The notes under the pieces are model-generated. The model worked only from the letters and a program-made list of their open reading frames with translations, was not told where the DNA came from and did not search any database. The translations under genes were made by a program, and so were the position numbers. Shown in pieces: positions 8,273-16,740 of a stretch of DNA of 64,000 bases (position 1 is the stretch's first letter; each line of letters starts with the position of its first letter). This stretch comes from Legionella sainthelensi (lineage in GTDB: Bacteria; Pseudomonadota; Gammaproteobacteria; Legionellales; Legionellaceae), in contig NZ_LR134388.1 of the NCBI RefSeq assembly GCF_900637685.1, positions 3,375,001 through 3,439,000 on the forward strand. Reading direction: 5' to 3'.

Positions 8273-8527
8273 CTATGAATAGCTTTGTTGACTTGTTGAG
8301 CTATAAATTTTATGTTGAATATATTCGAGAACATCGCTTTTGCGATATAGAACTTTACGACCAATTTTGATGTATGGGATACCTCCACCCGCCCAACGAT
8401 TACGTTCAAGCAAGTGAGTAGAACAACTTAGAACTGCGGCAATGGTGTGTTGATTGAAAAGAGCTGATTGAGGGGCTAATTCAAATTCATTTAATAGGTG
8501 TAACCGAGATGTTTTTGGTGAAGACAT
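8273..8527 (-). CDS. alpA: AlpA-like excisionase/HTH regulator
   Basis: An 84 aa protein with a MerR/AlpA-type helix-turn-helix (ALFNQHTIAAVLSCSTHLLERNRWAGGG, then IPYIKIGRKVLYRKSDVLEYI). The motif -GGIPYIKIGR-VLYRKSDV- is typical of DNA-binding excisionase-family domains in prophage satellites. GGAGG 5 nt upstream supports the ATG at 8527. AlpA-type proteins activate or assist excision of P4-like elements and regulate neighbouring genes. A degraded copy of this gene lies at about 24241-24380, so a related element once inserted nearby. Confidence 0.85.
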   Translation of the reverse strand: MSSPKTSRLHLLNEFELAPQSALFNQHTIAAVLSCSTHLLERNRWAGGGIPYIKIGRKVLYRKSDVLEYIQHKIYSSTSQQSYS

Positions 8528-8820
8528 GGAAACCTCCGTTTCATAATACATTCAGCATAGAGCTGACTTTTTAATGTATTTTTCATTATGCAATCCTTTG
8601 ATTAATATTATTTAACAAACACAGCACACTGTATTAAACAATTGAGCGATGCTTGCGACTATTTCCTGCCCATTAGGAATGGTTAGCAGGTCTGGCTTTA
8701 ACTTCAAGCTCGACCAGAGTATTGCTGGTTTGCTAAAACTCTGTCAAGAAAAAAAGCTCGAATTAAAAGAGGTGTTATCAAATGATATTGATTGATACTG
8801 AAAATCTCTTTAAAAATGAA

Positions 8821-8917
8821 GGTGTCCCATACGTCCCATGGTTGAAAAATAAGATGGGGACGTGTCTAGCCCTGTAATGACGAGGATGTCCCACTTGTCC
8901 CCTTTGTCCCTCACATT
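8821..8917 (+). repeat. GTCCC-rich ~90 bp element, copy 2
   Basis: Contains GTGTCCC, ACGTCCC, GATGGGGACG, and the closing cluster ATGTCCCACTTGTCCCC with TTTGTCCC. It aligns in block order with copies at 5581-5671 (inverted) and 9608-9698. It lies in the 8528-8964 gap upstream of alpA and otherwise gene-free. This gap may hold the promoters of the replication module. Confidence 0.6.
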
Positions 8918-8964
8918 TTTCTATTTCTGAATAAATGGTGGATATAACTTACTAATGCAAGATA

Positions 8965-9465
8965 CTATTTATTTTGCATTTTATAAAACTTACACTCAAC
9001 GCCATGCCCAAAACCAGTTTTGTAATACTCCATGCCGCTTTTTTCCATCACGCGATGAGAGGCTTTATGATTTAATGGGGCAAAGGCAAGAATATAATCT
9101 TTGTTAATATTATTTTTGCTCCATGATAGCAAGGCATTTAATACTTCCGAGGCATATCCTTTTCCCCATAATTTTTTAACTATTAGATACCCAACTTCAA
9201 CCTCACCTGTATCCAAAGGGCCAAATCCACAACGGCCTAAAAACTCACCACTTTTCTTATCTAATATAACAAATCCAGGAAGTCCTTTTGTTTTATAAAA
9301 AGATATAAACTCTTTAAGCCGCTCTGCAGTTTGTTCCCTATTTTGAGTACCATCTGGAAAAAACTTCCTAACTTCAGGATCTGAGTTTAACTCAGCAATA
9401 TTATCTAAATCAGAAAGTTTTATCTGTCTGAGCAAAGTCCTCTCAGTTTCAATTTTTAGAATCAT
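8965..9465 (-). CDS. GNAT acetyltransferase, RimJ/RimL type
   Basis: A 166 aa protein of the GNAT fold. ERTLLRQIKLSDLDNIAEL at the start and GEVEVGYLIVKKLWGKGYASEVLNALLSW (acetyl-CoA pyrophosphate loop, form KxWGKGYA) are typical of the RimJ/RimL subgroup that acetylates N-termini or small amines. It ends with the family-typical SHRVMEKSGMEYYKTG. It is a cargo gene between GTCCC element copies 2 and 3. The substrate is unknown; acetylating an antibiotic or a toxin product is possible. Confidence 0.88.
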   Translation of the reverse strand: MILKIETERTLLRQIKLSDLDNIAELNSDPEVRKFFPDGTQNREQTAERLKEFISFYKTKGLPGFVILDKKSGEFLGRCGFGPLDTGEVEVGYLIVKKLWGKGYASEVLNALLSWSKNNINKDYILAFAPLNHKASHRVMEKSGMEYYKTGFGHGVECKFYKMQNK

Positions 9466-9607
9466 GCTGGCATCCGGTTGGTCCCTACATTTGTCACGAA
9501 GTATAATATAAAACGTGACAGCATTAAATTTAGACTTGTATTAGTAAGTAATTGGCTAGCTATTCATATTTTTTTTCAGAAAATACCTAATGGCTATAAA
9601 ATCAACG

Positions 9608-9698
9608 AATGTCCCCTACGCCCCACACAAGCAAATTAAGTTGGGGACGGCAATAGCCCAGCAATGACGCGGGTGACCCACTTGTCCCCTTCGTCCCA
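9608..9698 (+). repeat. GTCCC-rich ~90 bp element, copy 3
   Basis: Blocks ATGTCCCCTACGCCCC, AAGTTGGGGACGG, AGCAATGACGCGGGTG and CTTGTCCCCTTCGTCCC match copy 2 in order and spacing. It lies in the 9466-9948 gap, which has no gene. Direct orientation relative to copy 2, inverted relative to copy 1. Confidence 0.6.
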
Positions 9699-9833
9699 CC
9701 TTTTTCATCGTTAAAAGCCAAGTGGGTTTTTAATTCTCTTATATTCCAATTTAGACGAGGTTATATTCCATATTAGACGAATGTAACCGTATGTTTAATA
9801 ATTATTTTTACTATCTTTACAAAAATCATGACG

Positions 9834-9929
9834 CAATAAACTATAATTTCAACAACCGAATAAACTATAATCTTAACAACATAATATACTATGATTTCCA
9901 CAACATGATATACTATAATTTCTACATGA
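9834..9929. repeat. Four tandem 24-bp repeats upstream of the Fic gene
   Basis: Units at 9834-9857, 9858-9881, 9882-9905 and about 9906-9929 share the core (T/A)ACTAT(A/G)AT followed by TT-C-ACAAC. They end about 20 bp before the ATG of the Fic gene. Tandem units in this place suggest an operator array, with autoregulation by the Fic protein's N-terminal DNA-binding domain. They are too short and spacerless to be CRISPR. Confidence 0.65.
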
Positions 9930-9948
9930 AACTATAAATTGAAATATT

Positions 9949-11459
9949 ATGAAACCTTCAGAAAAGCTAGCGCAGTCACTAGAAGTTTTACACAATCTAC
10001 AAAAGCAAGGTAAGTACGCTATCCAATCAAAAGATATAAGTCGTACTCATAGGGAGCGACTTGTAGAAAATGCATTTTTAGAAGAGGTTGTAAAAGGTTG
10101 GTATGTACCTATAAAACCTGATGAACAAAAAGGCGAAAGTACGGCTTGGTATGCTTCTTTCTGGAGTTTTTGTGCTTCCTATTTAAATGAACGATTTGGT
10201 GACAAATGGTGCCTTTCCCCAGAACAATCTTTACTTCTTCATTCAGAAAATTGGACTGTGCCTAAACAACTCATGATACGCAGCCCCAATGGAACAAATC
10301 GTAATATGGAGTTGCCTCATAATACGGCCTTATTTTCAGTACAATACAAAATGCCTGCTGCCCAGGATATAGAGATTAAGCAGGACATGCGAGTATATGC
10401 AATAGTGCCAGCATTGCTCTATTGTTCACCTAAATTTTTTCTCAATATCCTACTGAAGCACGCTCAGTTTTATCAATGTTTAATAGTGCGTCTGATTTTC
10501 TGCATTATCTATTAGAGGAAGGACATTCTTGGATAGCAGGAAGGATTTGTGGTGCACTTCAAAATATCGGCAAATCTCACGTGGCAGAAGAGATCAAAAA
10601 AACCATGGAGAGTGCCGGTTATCAAATACGGGAAGAAGATCCATTTTTAACAAATACACCGATAGATTTTTCCGCAACTTATAAACCAGCCTATCGCAGT
10701 CGTTTAGAAGTTATGTGGCATGATATGCGCGATATAGTTCGAGAGAACTTCCCTAAACCCCATCCTACGACAATTGATATAAAAGGATATCTAGAACAAG
10801 TTGACGAAAATTACATCTCAGACGCTTACCATTCTCTATCTATTGAAGGTTATCAAGTAAGCCCTGACTTAATTGAAAAAGTTCGTTCTGGACAATGGAA
10901 TCCCGATGCTACAGAACAAGATCGAAATCACCGTAGTGCATTAGCTGCCCGTGGATACTGGCAAGCATTCCAAGCAGTAAAAAAGAGCCTTATGGAAATA
11001 TTGAATGGAGACAACCCCGGAAAAATAATACAAAAAGAACATGGGGATTGGTATAGAGAATTATTTCAACCTAGCGTTGCTGTAGGTCTTTTAAAACCAA
11101 CTGATCTGGCAGGATATAGACGAAGCCCTGTATTTATACGTCAATCAAAACATATTCCTCCACGTTGGCAAATTGTTAGTGAACTAATGGAAGAATTTTT
11201 TCAGTTAATAACCCAGGAAAAAGAACCTGCCGTTAGAGTGGTTCTCGGGCATTTCTTTTTTGTTTATATCCACCCTTATTCAGATGGTAATGGCAGAATT
11301 GGACGTTTTCTGATGAATGTTATGCTAGCGAGTGGCCATTATCCATGGACTATTATTCCTGTGGAGAGAAGAAACGAATATATGGAAGCGCTAGAGCAAG
11401 CTAGTGTTCATCAGAATATTATTCCTTTTAGTAAGTTTATTGCTAGCTGTATTAAATGA
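9949..11459 (+). pseudogene. Fic/AMPylase protein with N-terminal AbiEi-like domain, split by a frameshift
   Basis: Two overlapping frames (9949-10515 and 10476-11459) are one ~500 aa protein. The first frame gives the N-terminal domain with SKDISRTHRERLVENAFLE and WCLSPEQSLLLHSENW. It breaks after CSPKFF at a T6 run near 10440; one more T lets the downstream frame continue with SQYPTEARSVLSMFNSASDF. The Fic domain is intact: inhibitory motif SLSIEG and catalytic HPYSDGNGRIGR. Full-length relatives carry AbiEi-type domain plus Fic and transfer AMP to proteins. The C-terminal frame alone keeps the whole catalytic core. True frameshift versus homopolymer error is open. Confidence 0.82.
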
Positions 11460-11608
11460 TAAATTAATTGGCATAAGGATTTAATTCATAGAGCTTTGAG
11501 CATAGAGCTCTACCATATTTTAATGTCATGTTAAGAAAATCCAAAATATTTAACACGTCTATCACCTCATGTTAAAAAAATCGTATTTTGTTAACATGAA
11601 ACGTGCTT

Positions 11609-11652
11609 AAGTACACAAAAATACTATATTTGTATAGTATTTCTGTGTACTT
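11609..11652. terminator. Long hairpin between convergent fic and higA
   Basis: Arms 11609-11628 and 11633-11652 (20 bp, one mismatch) with a 4 nt loop; outer sequence AAGTACACA. It lies between two convergent genes, so a bidirectional terminator is likely. A second shorter inverted repeat CATGTTAA/TTAACATG lies just left of it. Confidence 0.6.
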
Positions 11653-11683
11653 AATTTGCAGATACAATAATTCTCGTAGGTAA

Positions 11684-12115
11684 CTAATCAATAAAAGTTG
11701 CAGGGGATACTTTAAACCGCTTGGAAAGTTTTCTTATCTGTGTAACATTCAATTGACGCTTACCATTTAAAATCTCCGAAACAACTCCCTGACTTCCAAT
11801 TTCATTTTTCAAATCATTTTGATTTAAATCATGTTGTTCCATCAAGAATTTCAAAGCATCAATACCAGTTCCTCCTTCTAAGAACTGATAGTGCTCATCA
11901 TCATAAACAGAGATCATATGACTTATCACATCTATAAGCCCCATGAGCTCATGAGATTCATCTTCTCCAACAACATCAAGAAGGTTATCAAGTAAGCTAG
12001 ATAATTTTTCATAATCATCAGTATTTTGAGGCTCATGAATAACAGGAGAAATTTTTTTCCAGCATTGAATAGTGTCTTGTATAAAATCATTATGTGCTAA
12101 AGCAGTCATATTCAT
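11684..12115 (-). CDS. higA: HigA-type antitoxin (XRE HTH)
   Basis: A 143 aa protein of the COG5499 antitoxin family: an N-terminal dimerisation part and a C-terminal XRE-type HTH (LMEQHDLNQNDLKNEIGSQG, VVSEILNGKRQLNVTQIRKLS, RFKVSPATFID). The start overlaps the higB stop (ATGA), so toxin precedes antitoxin as in higBA loci. It should neutralise HigB and repress the operon. It lies in satellite cargo next to the integrase and may stabilise the element. Confidence 0.88.
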   Translation of the reverse strand: MNMTALAHNDFIQDTIQCWKKISPVIHEPQNTDDYEKLSSLLDNLLDVVGEDESHELMGLIDVISHMISVYDDEHYQFLEGGTGIDALKFLMEQHDLNQNDLKNEIGSQGVVSEILNGKRQLNVTQIRKLSKRFKVSPATFID

Positions 12116-12399
12116 TTCCTCCAGTCGCCCTTATCATATTCTTTATGGGTTAAAATGTGGCGAATATATAATTTCTTTCGATTAAAATGGATGCTTGCTA
12201 TGAGTCTCAGCTTGTTCCCCCCAATATCAAAGACATACAGATCTCCAACTTTATCAACACTATTAAAAGATGCTTTTAAATCAGCATAACTTTTGAACTC
12301 GTTGTTTTTCACAATTTTATGCCAGCCAAGCAAAGCAGTCGCACATTCAGGATGCAAGACACTTGCTTCTTCAATTCTTCTTTTTGTTATTATGTGCAT
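12112..12399 (-). CDS. higB: HigB-type mRNA interferase toxin
   Basis: A 95 aa RelE-fold toxin of the HigB_toxin family. The segments ALLGWHKIVKNNEFKSYADLK, VGDLYVFDIGGNKLRLIASI and KKLYIRHILTHKEYDKGDW are the family pattern; the basic and histidine residues in the C-terminal strand form the ribosome-dependent nuclease site. Toxin is first in the operon and overlaps higA by 4 nt. Expected action is cleavage of translated mRNA when HigA is lost. Confidence 0.9.
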   Translation of the reverse strand: MHIITKRRIEEASVLHPECATALLGWHKIVKNNEFKSYADLKASFNSVDKVGDLYVFDIGGNKLRLIASIHFNRKKLYIRHILTHKEYDKGDWRK

Positions 12400-12430
12400 A
12401 ATAATTAATCACCACTACTAAACTTAAGTT

Positions 12431-12447
12431 TATCTCAAAATGAGATA
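12431..12447. promoter_or_regulatory. Candidate HigA operator
   Basis: A perfect inverted repeat TATCTC-AAAAT-GAGATA lies 32 bp upstream of higB, in the short gap to the integrase stop. HigA-type antitoxins bind such dyads at their own promoter. Binding is inferred. Confidence 0.5.
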
Positions 12448-12473
12448 TTTTGCAATTATATACAAATTTATAG

Positions 12474-13712
12474 TTAAACAAGAGAATGCGTCACAGATTC
12501 ATTCATATGCTTAAGCAAAAAATTAGTAACCTGTTGCATTGGCTTACGCAACCGCTCAACATCTTTCATGATATATCCTGCCGTAACATCATTATTCATT
12601 TTATGGTTAAGCAAACGCTTTAAAGCATAAGCAGGTAAATCAAGGCTATCTGCGATAGTCGCAAAAGTTCTACGAAGATCATGCAAAGTAAATGGTACGC
12701 CGGATAACTCAACCACCCTATTCACCGCTTTTTTAGGTTCATAGATGTAACCGGTTTTGCTTTCAGCCGGGAATACAAACTCACTGGTTTTATTCCGGCT
12801 TCGGCGTTCCATTAACTCGTATACAAAATCAGACATAGGCAAGGTGTGGATTTCATGATTTTTGGTATCTTGCAGAGTGATGGTTTTGGATTTGAGATCA
12901 ATATCCACCCAACGCAAAGAGGCAGCTTCCATTTTTCGCATCCCTGTGAATAAGAGTAATAAAAAATAATCATGCCACAATAAAGCATTACGGTAGTTAT
13001 CGGTTTCCACCAATATAATAACCGCTTTATACCAGTCTGCTAATTGATGCGGTTTGATGACCGTTTGTTTTCGATCCACCCGATACCATGCACGGGTATG
13101 CGATAAGTATTTGACTGGATTAATGGTGATGATTGGATGGCCATTGCCGTCTTGATATTCATACATGGCGTAATTAAAAATAGCTCTTAATACCCTCATG
13201 GCATTATTAGCGCGAGCTTTACTATTCCCCTGACCATGCTTGGAATGTCGTTTGGCAATCATCTCTCGTGTAATATTAACCAAGGGTTTATCAAGCCAGT
13301 CTGGTACCACTTCATGCAGCACACATTGATAATCGTTTAAAGTACGTGGTTTTAAATCTTTTCTTGCTTTGAGGTAATCATTCAACACCTGCTGTAGGGT
13401 CATGGCGTGAACTTTCTTGGTTTTCTTCTCCGCTATAGGATCATCGCCTCTGGCCACACTACCCAAAAGACTTTTGGCTTGCTTTCTGGCTTCTTCAACC
13501 GTCAAGTTGCCGTATTTACCCAATGTCACTCTTTTAACCTTGCCGTTGATTCTGGTTTCAATGATGAAACTTTTGACGCCACCGGAAGTAATTCTTAAAG
13601 CAAATCCTTTTAAATCATGATCACGATAAAACGTTTGGGTTTTTCCAGCGATATGCTCGAGTTTATCAACGATGGTTTTGGTTAATTTAATCCCTTTTTC
13701 AGCTTCCGCCAT
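12474..13712 (-). CDS. int: P4-type tyrosine integrase
   Basis: A 412 aa site-specific recombinase. Residues ~1-100 form the DUF4102 arm-binding domain (FALRITSGGVKSFI, TLGKYGNLTVEEARKQAK). The core-binding domain lies at ~105-185. The catalytic set is complete: Arg259 (FTGMRKMEA), His344-x-x-Arg347 (TLHDLRRTF), His370 (LLNHK) and Tyr380 (TAGYIMKD). Its start lies about 160 bp from att2 with two arm-site repeats between, so it is the integrase of the att1-att2 element. It integrates into the tRNA 3' end. The gene appears intact, so excision may still be possible. Confidence 0.95.
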   Translation of the reverse strand: MAEAEKGIKLTKTIVDKLEHIAGKTQTFYRDHDLKGFALRITSGGVKSFIIETRINGKVKRVTLGKYGNLTVEEARKQAKSLLGSVARGDDPIAEKKTKKVHAMTLQQVLNDYLKARKDLKPRTLNDYQCVLHEVVPDWLDKPLVNITREMIAKRHSKHGQGNSKARANNAMRVLRAIFNYAMYEYQDGNGHPIITINPVKYLSHTRAWYRVDRKQTVIKPHQLADWYKAVIILVETDNYRNALLWHDYFLLLLFTGMRKMEAASLRWVDIDLKSKTITLQDTKNHEIHTLPMSDFVYELMERRSRNKTSEFVFPAESKTGYIYEPKKAVNRVVELSGVPFTLHDLRRTFATIADSLDLPAYALKRLLNHKMNNDVTAGYIMKDVERLRKPMQQVTNFLLKHMNESVTHSLV

Positions 13713-13730
13713 AATTTACCCCTAAAATCC

Positions 13731-13750
13731 CATGTAGACGCCATGTAGAC
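13731..13750. promoter_or_regulatory. Candidate integrase arm-type sites, right end
   Basis: CATGTAGAC occurs at 13731-13739 and 13742-13750, an 11 bp period identical to that at 2010-2029 near att1. It lies upstream of int, so binding could also repress int. Confidence 0.6.
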
Positions 13751-13871
13751 ACTTTATTTAAAACTAAATAAATTTCAATATGGCAAATTATGGCTTATAA
13801 ACGTTGATTTTAAAAGGTTTTTGAAAGAATTTAAAATTTGATAAAACGTGCTAAAAGCCCTATTTTACAGA

Positions 13872-13916
13872 CTCATAATCCGTTGGTCCTAGGTTCAAGT
13901 CCTAGTGGGCCCACCA
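13872..13916 (+). repeat. att2: tRNA 3'-end direct repeat (right end of satellite)
   Basis: Identical over 45 bp to att1 (1920-1964). Together they bound a 12.0 kb element with the integrase at its right end. No tRNA 5' half precedes it. Right flank (TTAAAATCAA) resembles that of att4. The following stretch 13917-14092 contains only short repeats and the ISL3 end copies. Confidence 0.88.
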
Positions 13917-14023
13917 ATTAAAGTCATTAAAATCAACAATTTACACTTGATAACTTAAATCCCTAGAAACCCGCTTCGGGATTTCTTCGGGACCTGCGTG
14001 CAAAATCTAAAGCGAAATTGCAC

Positions 14024-14104
14024 GGCTCTTCCCCATTTCCGGGGGCACTAATCAAGAACACAAGGGCTCTTCCCCATTTCCGGGGGCACTAATCAAGAAC
14101 ACAA
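14024..14104. repeat. Tandem duplicated ISL3 inverted-repeat end (41 bp period)
   Basis: The block GGCTCTTCCCCATTTCCGGG plus GGCACTAATCAAGAACACAA occurs twice in tandem with a 41 bp period. GGCTCTT ends are typical of ISL3-family elements. It abuts the C-terminal end of an ISL3 transposase fragment, so it is a duplicated IS end. Confidence 0.65.
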
Positions 14105-14586
14105 AACCTTAACCCTTAATCTGTAGTTTTCAAAATTTCTAAACCCATAAGCACGTCTTTGAATCAGCTTCATCTTGCGATGGAAACCTTCTGTAATGCC
14201 ATTGTTTTTAGTAAACCGCCACATTCTAACCACTTCTTCCCGCCATTGATATAATGTTTTACCTAGAGTCTTTAGTGATTCGAAATGACTTTCCTTCAGA
14301 CTGGTAACGAGTTTAAGAAAGAGAGGGATTAAACGCGTACACTGTTTTGCGGTACGATGTTTTCGCATGAGTAATCGATGTAATCGCTGTTTAAAGTAAT
14401 ATATTGCAGCAATGACAGGCTGTTGTTGCAAATAACGCTCTCGTCTATTGAGCCGCTTTACAGTGAGGTTATTAGGATTGGTTCTCAATGCGGCCAAGAG
14501 ACCTCGCTGATATTTCATTTCAGGGTCAATCTGCTGATAAGTCTGTAAATGCCGTTGTTTTTAGTAAACCGCCACATTCTAACCAC
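14093..14586 (-). pseudogene. ISL3-family transposase, C-terminal fragment
   Basis: A 141 aa frame (14093-14518) matches the end of ISL3 transposases: a long basic helix region, then RMWRFTKNNGITEGFHRKM and IQRRAYGFRNFENYRLRV. The N-terminal two thirds are missing. A ~45 bp piece of the same gene (coding VVRMWRFTKNN) is repeated at about 14540-14586, so the locus was also rearranged internally. A second decayed copy of this fragment lies upstream of the broken hip locus at about 27040-27200. Confidence 0.8.
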
Positions 14587-14631
14587 TTTATTTGGGATAG
14601 AGCCTGATTTTTTTGTTACTCCCCCACAAAT

Positions 14632-14791
14632 TTACCGCGATAACAGTAATTTTTAGGAATTTATAAGAAATAAATATGGGAAAATCAGGAAATCAATCAA
14701 ATTTACCGCCATAACAGTAATTTATGGTGAATTAATGCAAAAAAATGCAATAATAAATTTATTTTACTCATTTTTACTGCTATAACAGTAA
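14632..14791. promoter_or_regulatory. Three HipB operators upstream of hipBST
   Basis: 18 bp dyads at 14632-14649, 14703-14720 and 14774-14791, consensus TTAC(C/T)GC-N-ATAACAGTAA. The third is a perfect repeat TTACTG-CTATAA-CAGTAA. Start-to-start spacing is exactly 71 bp in both intervals. The last ends 24 bp before hipB. HipB-family proteins bind such dyads cooperatively to repress the operon. Confidence 0.75.
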
Positions 14792-14815
14792 TATATAATT
14801 AATTTTTGGTGTTCC

Positions 14816-15043
14816 ATGCCCACACACGAGATTGCCAATTTAGTCCATTACTACCGCAAACACAGCGGCTTATCGCAACAAGAATTAGCCCGGTTAGCGG
14901 GAGTCGGTAAGACGGTTATCTATGATATTGAAAAAGGAAAAGAATCAGTGCGATTGAACACATTGCTAAAAGTATTAGATATTTTAAATATTCAAATGAA
15001 ATTTGAAACGCCTTTTCCTCAAACAACGGATAATAACTCATGA
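14816..15043 (+). CDS. hipB: HipB, HTH component of HipBST toxin-antitoxin
   Basis: A 75 aa XRE HTH protein (LVHYYRKHSGLSQQELARLA, GVGKTVIYDIEKGKESVRLN, TLLKVLDILNI). It starts a three-gene operon with ATGA overlaps to hipS. In HipBST systems HipB is the DNA-binding autorepressor and augments rather than replaces the HipS antitoxin. The three dyads upstream are its likely sites. Confidence 0.93.
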   Translation: MPTHEIANLVHYYRKHSGLSQQELARLAGVGKTVIYDIEKGKESVRLNTLLKVLDILNIQMKFETPFPQTTDNNS

Positions 15044-15348
15044 GGAAAGCATGCATATCAGTGAATGGCATCAGAGCTGGAATATTAGAGGAGTTAGAAG
15101 GTAAAAAATATCAATTTACTTACCTTAATGATTATCAGGGGGCACCTGTTTCTCTCACCATGCCGTTAACCAATAAGGTCTATAATTTTGACGTGTTTCC
15201 CCCCTTTTTTGAAGGATTACTCCCTGAAGGCATTATGCTTGAAGCATTATTACGCAAATATAAAATCGATAAAAATGATTATTTTGGTCAATTGATACTA
15301 GTTGGCCAAGATGTCGTAGGTGCAGTGACTATTGAGGAACTAAGATGA
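15040..15348 (+). CDS. hipS: HipS, antitoxin (HipA N-subdomain-like)
   Basis: A 102 aa protein equal to the N-terminal subdomain of HipA-family kinases (VNGIRAGILEELEGKKYQF, PLTNKVYNFDVFPPFFEGLL, GQLILVGQDVVGAVTI). In one-gene HipA this is fused to the kinase; in HipBST it is a separate protein that acts as the antitoxin to HipT. Overlaps hipB and hipT by 4 nt each, so it is translationally coupled. Confidence 0.92.
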   Translation: MRKACISVNGIRAGILEELEGKKYQFTYLNDYQGAPVSLTMPLTNKVYNFDVFPPFFEGLLPEGIMLEALLRKYKIDKNDYFGQLILVGQDVVGAVTIEELR

Positions 15349-16283
15349 AACGCTGCCCTATTACTTATGACGTAATTAGTGACCAAGAAAACTATTCTCA
15401 ACGTGGATTGCATTTGCTTTCCCCTCAATTAAAAAACCTTAGCCCATTAGATTTAAGTGCTGATGAGCAGCGACAGGAAGCAATTGCTCGTGTAGGAAAG
15501 ATGTCTATTCAAGGCGTCCAAAAGAAACTAAGTGCCAAACTAAAGATTAAGGAAGGAGGTTTTGAAATCGTTGATCAAAAGGGTCAGTACATTTTAAAAC
15601 CACAAAGTGATATTTACCCAGAATTGCCGGAAAATGAAGCCATTACTATGACCCTTGCAAAGGCCATTGGCCTCGAAGTTCCGGTTCATGGTTTGGTTTA
15701 TTCTAAAGACAACAGTTTGACCTACTTCATTAAACGCTTTGATAGAATAGGCCATAATAAAAAGTTAGCTTTAGAAGATTTTGCACAGCTATCAGGTGAA
15801 GATCGACATACAAAATATAAAAGCTCTATGGAAAAAGTAATTGCAGTCATACAGCAGTTTTGTACATTCCCAAAAATTGAATTCGTGAAATTATTTAAGC
15901 TGACGTTGTTTAACTTTCTGATTGGCAATGAAGATATGCATCTAAAAAATTTTTCCTTAATTACGAAGGATAGAAAAATTTCCATATCACCAGCCTACGA
16001 TTTACTTAACTCAACCATCGCTCAAAAAAATACTAAAGAAGAACTGGCTTTACCTCTAAAAGGAAAAAAAAATAATTTAACAAAGAGTGATTTTCTTAAA
16101 TACTTTGCCGTTGAAAAATTAGGATTAAATCAGAACATCATCGATGGGATCGTACAAGAGTTCCATCAAATAATACCTGAATGGCGAAAACTTATTGGTT
16201 TCAGTTTCTTATCTCAACAGATGCAGGAAAAATATATGGAATTGCTCGATCAGCGATGCAAGCGATTCAATTTTTTTGATTAA
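15345..16283 (+). CDS. hipT: HipT, serine/threonine kinase toxin
   Basis: A 312 aa HipA-like kinase lacking the N-subdomain. Ser54 in the Gly-rich loop (KMSIQGVQKKLS) is the expected autophosphorylation position. LKPQSDIYPELPENE gives nucleotide-binding lysine, GNEDMHLKNF gives catalytic Asp197 and Asn202, and SPAYDLLNS the metal-binding Asp219. Known HipT phosphorylates tryptophanyl-tRNA synthetase and so stops translation. All residues are intact, so it should be active. A broken paralog lies at 27298-29546. Confidence 0.94.
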   Translation: MKRCPITYDVISDQENYSQRGLHLLSPQLKNLSPLDLSADEQRQEAIARVGKMSIQGVQKKLSAKLKIKEGGFEIVDQKGQYILKPQSDIYPELPENEAITMTLAKAIGLEVPVHGLVYSKDNSLTYFIKRFDRIGHNKKLALEDFAQLSGEDRHTKYKSSMEKVIAVIQQFCTFPKIEFVKLFKLTLFNFLIGNEDMHLKNFSLITKDRKISISPAYDLLNSTIAQKNTKEELALPLKGKKNNLTKSDFLKYFAVEKLGLNQNIIDGIVQEFHQIIPEWRKLIGFSFLSQQMQEKYMELLDQRCKRFNFFD

Positions 16284-16475
16284 CTGAAATCAGCCGTAAA
16301 AATTATCGACAGCGATGCACTCCATAATGAGCTATTACGCTTTATTCCTTTAGATGTTCAGGAAAGAACTCTAAAGAAAGATAAATTTAAAGAGTTTTTG
16401 ATTAATGAAACTCAATTATTGTTATTCGAATTGATGGCGTTATTAGATGGCAAATCAGAACAAGAGGATTTTTAA
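16284..16475 (+). pseudogene. Gene remnant directly after hipT
   Basis: In the frame following the hipT stop, 63 sense codons run to a stop without a start codon (LKSAVKIIDSDALHNELLRF, then PLDVQERTLKKDKF and TQLLLFELMALLDGK). It looks like the C-terminal end of a protein whose front was lost. Family not recognised. Confidence 0.4.
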
Positions 16476-16494
16476 TGACAAGAGTCGTTTTGAC

Positions 16495-16740
16495 CCCTGC
16501 CTAACTTTATACATGATTATTGCATGGAGAATTCTCTATTTAACTATATTGGGGCGAGAATGTCCTGATATAAGTTGGGAGTTAATCTTCTCGACCGAAG
16601 AGTGGAAAATGGCTCATCTCATCGTTAAAAAAGAAGCACCTCCTGCTGAACCTCCGCCATTAAAAGTAATGATCAAAATAATTGCTTCTATGGGAGGATA
16701 CATGAATAGAAAAAATGACCCAGAGCCAGGTTTATTTTGA
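16495..16740 (+). pseudogene. IS4-family transposase, C-terminal fragment
   Basis: About 80 residues with LYMIIAWRILYLTILGRECP, FSTEEWKMAHLI and PPPLKVMIKIIASMGGY, NRKNDPEPG. This is the end of an IS4/IS50-type transposase, which normally exceeds 400 aa. The front is replaced by the remnant after hipT. A stray IS5-type end with GGGTCTGTTGACAATTCAT follows at 16834-16852. Confidence 0.75.

Noticed and set aside
9834..9929. CRISPR array
   Set aside because: Units are directly adjacent without spacers and no cas gene is present.
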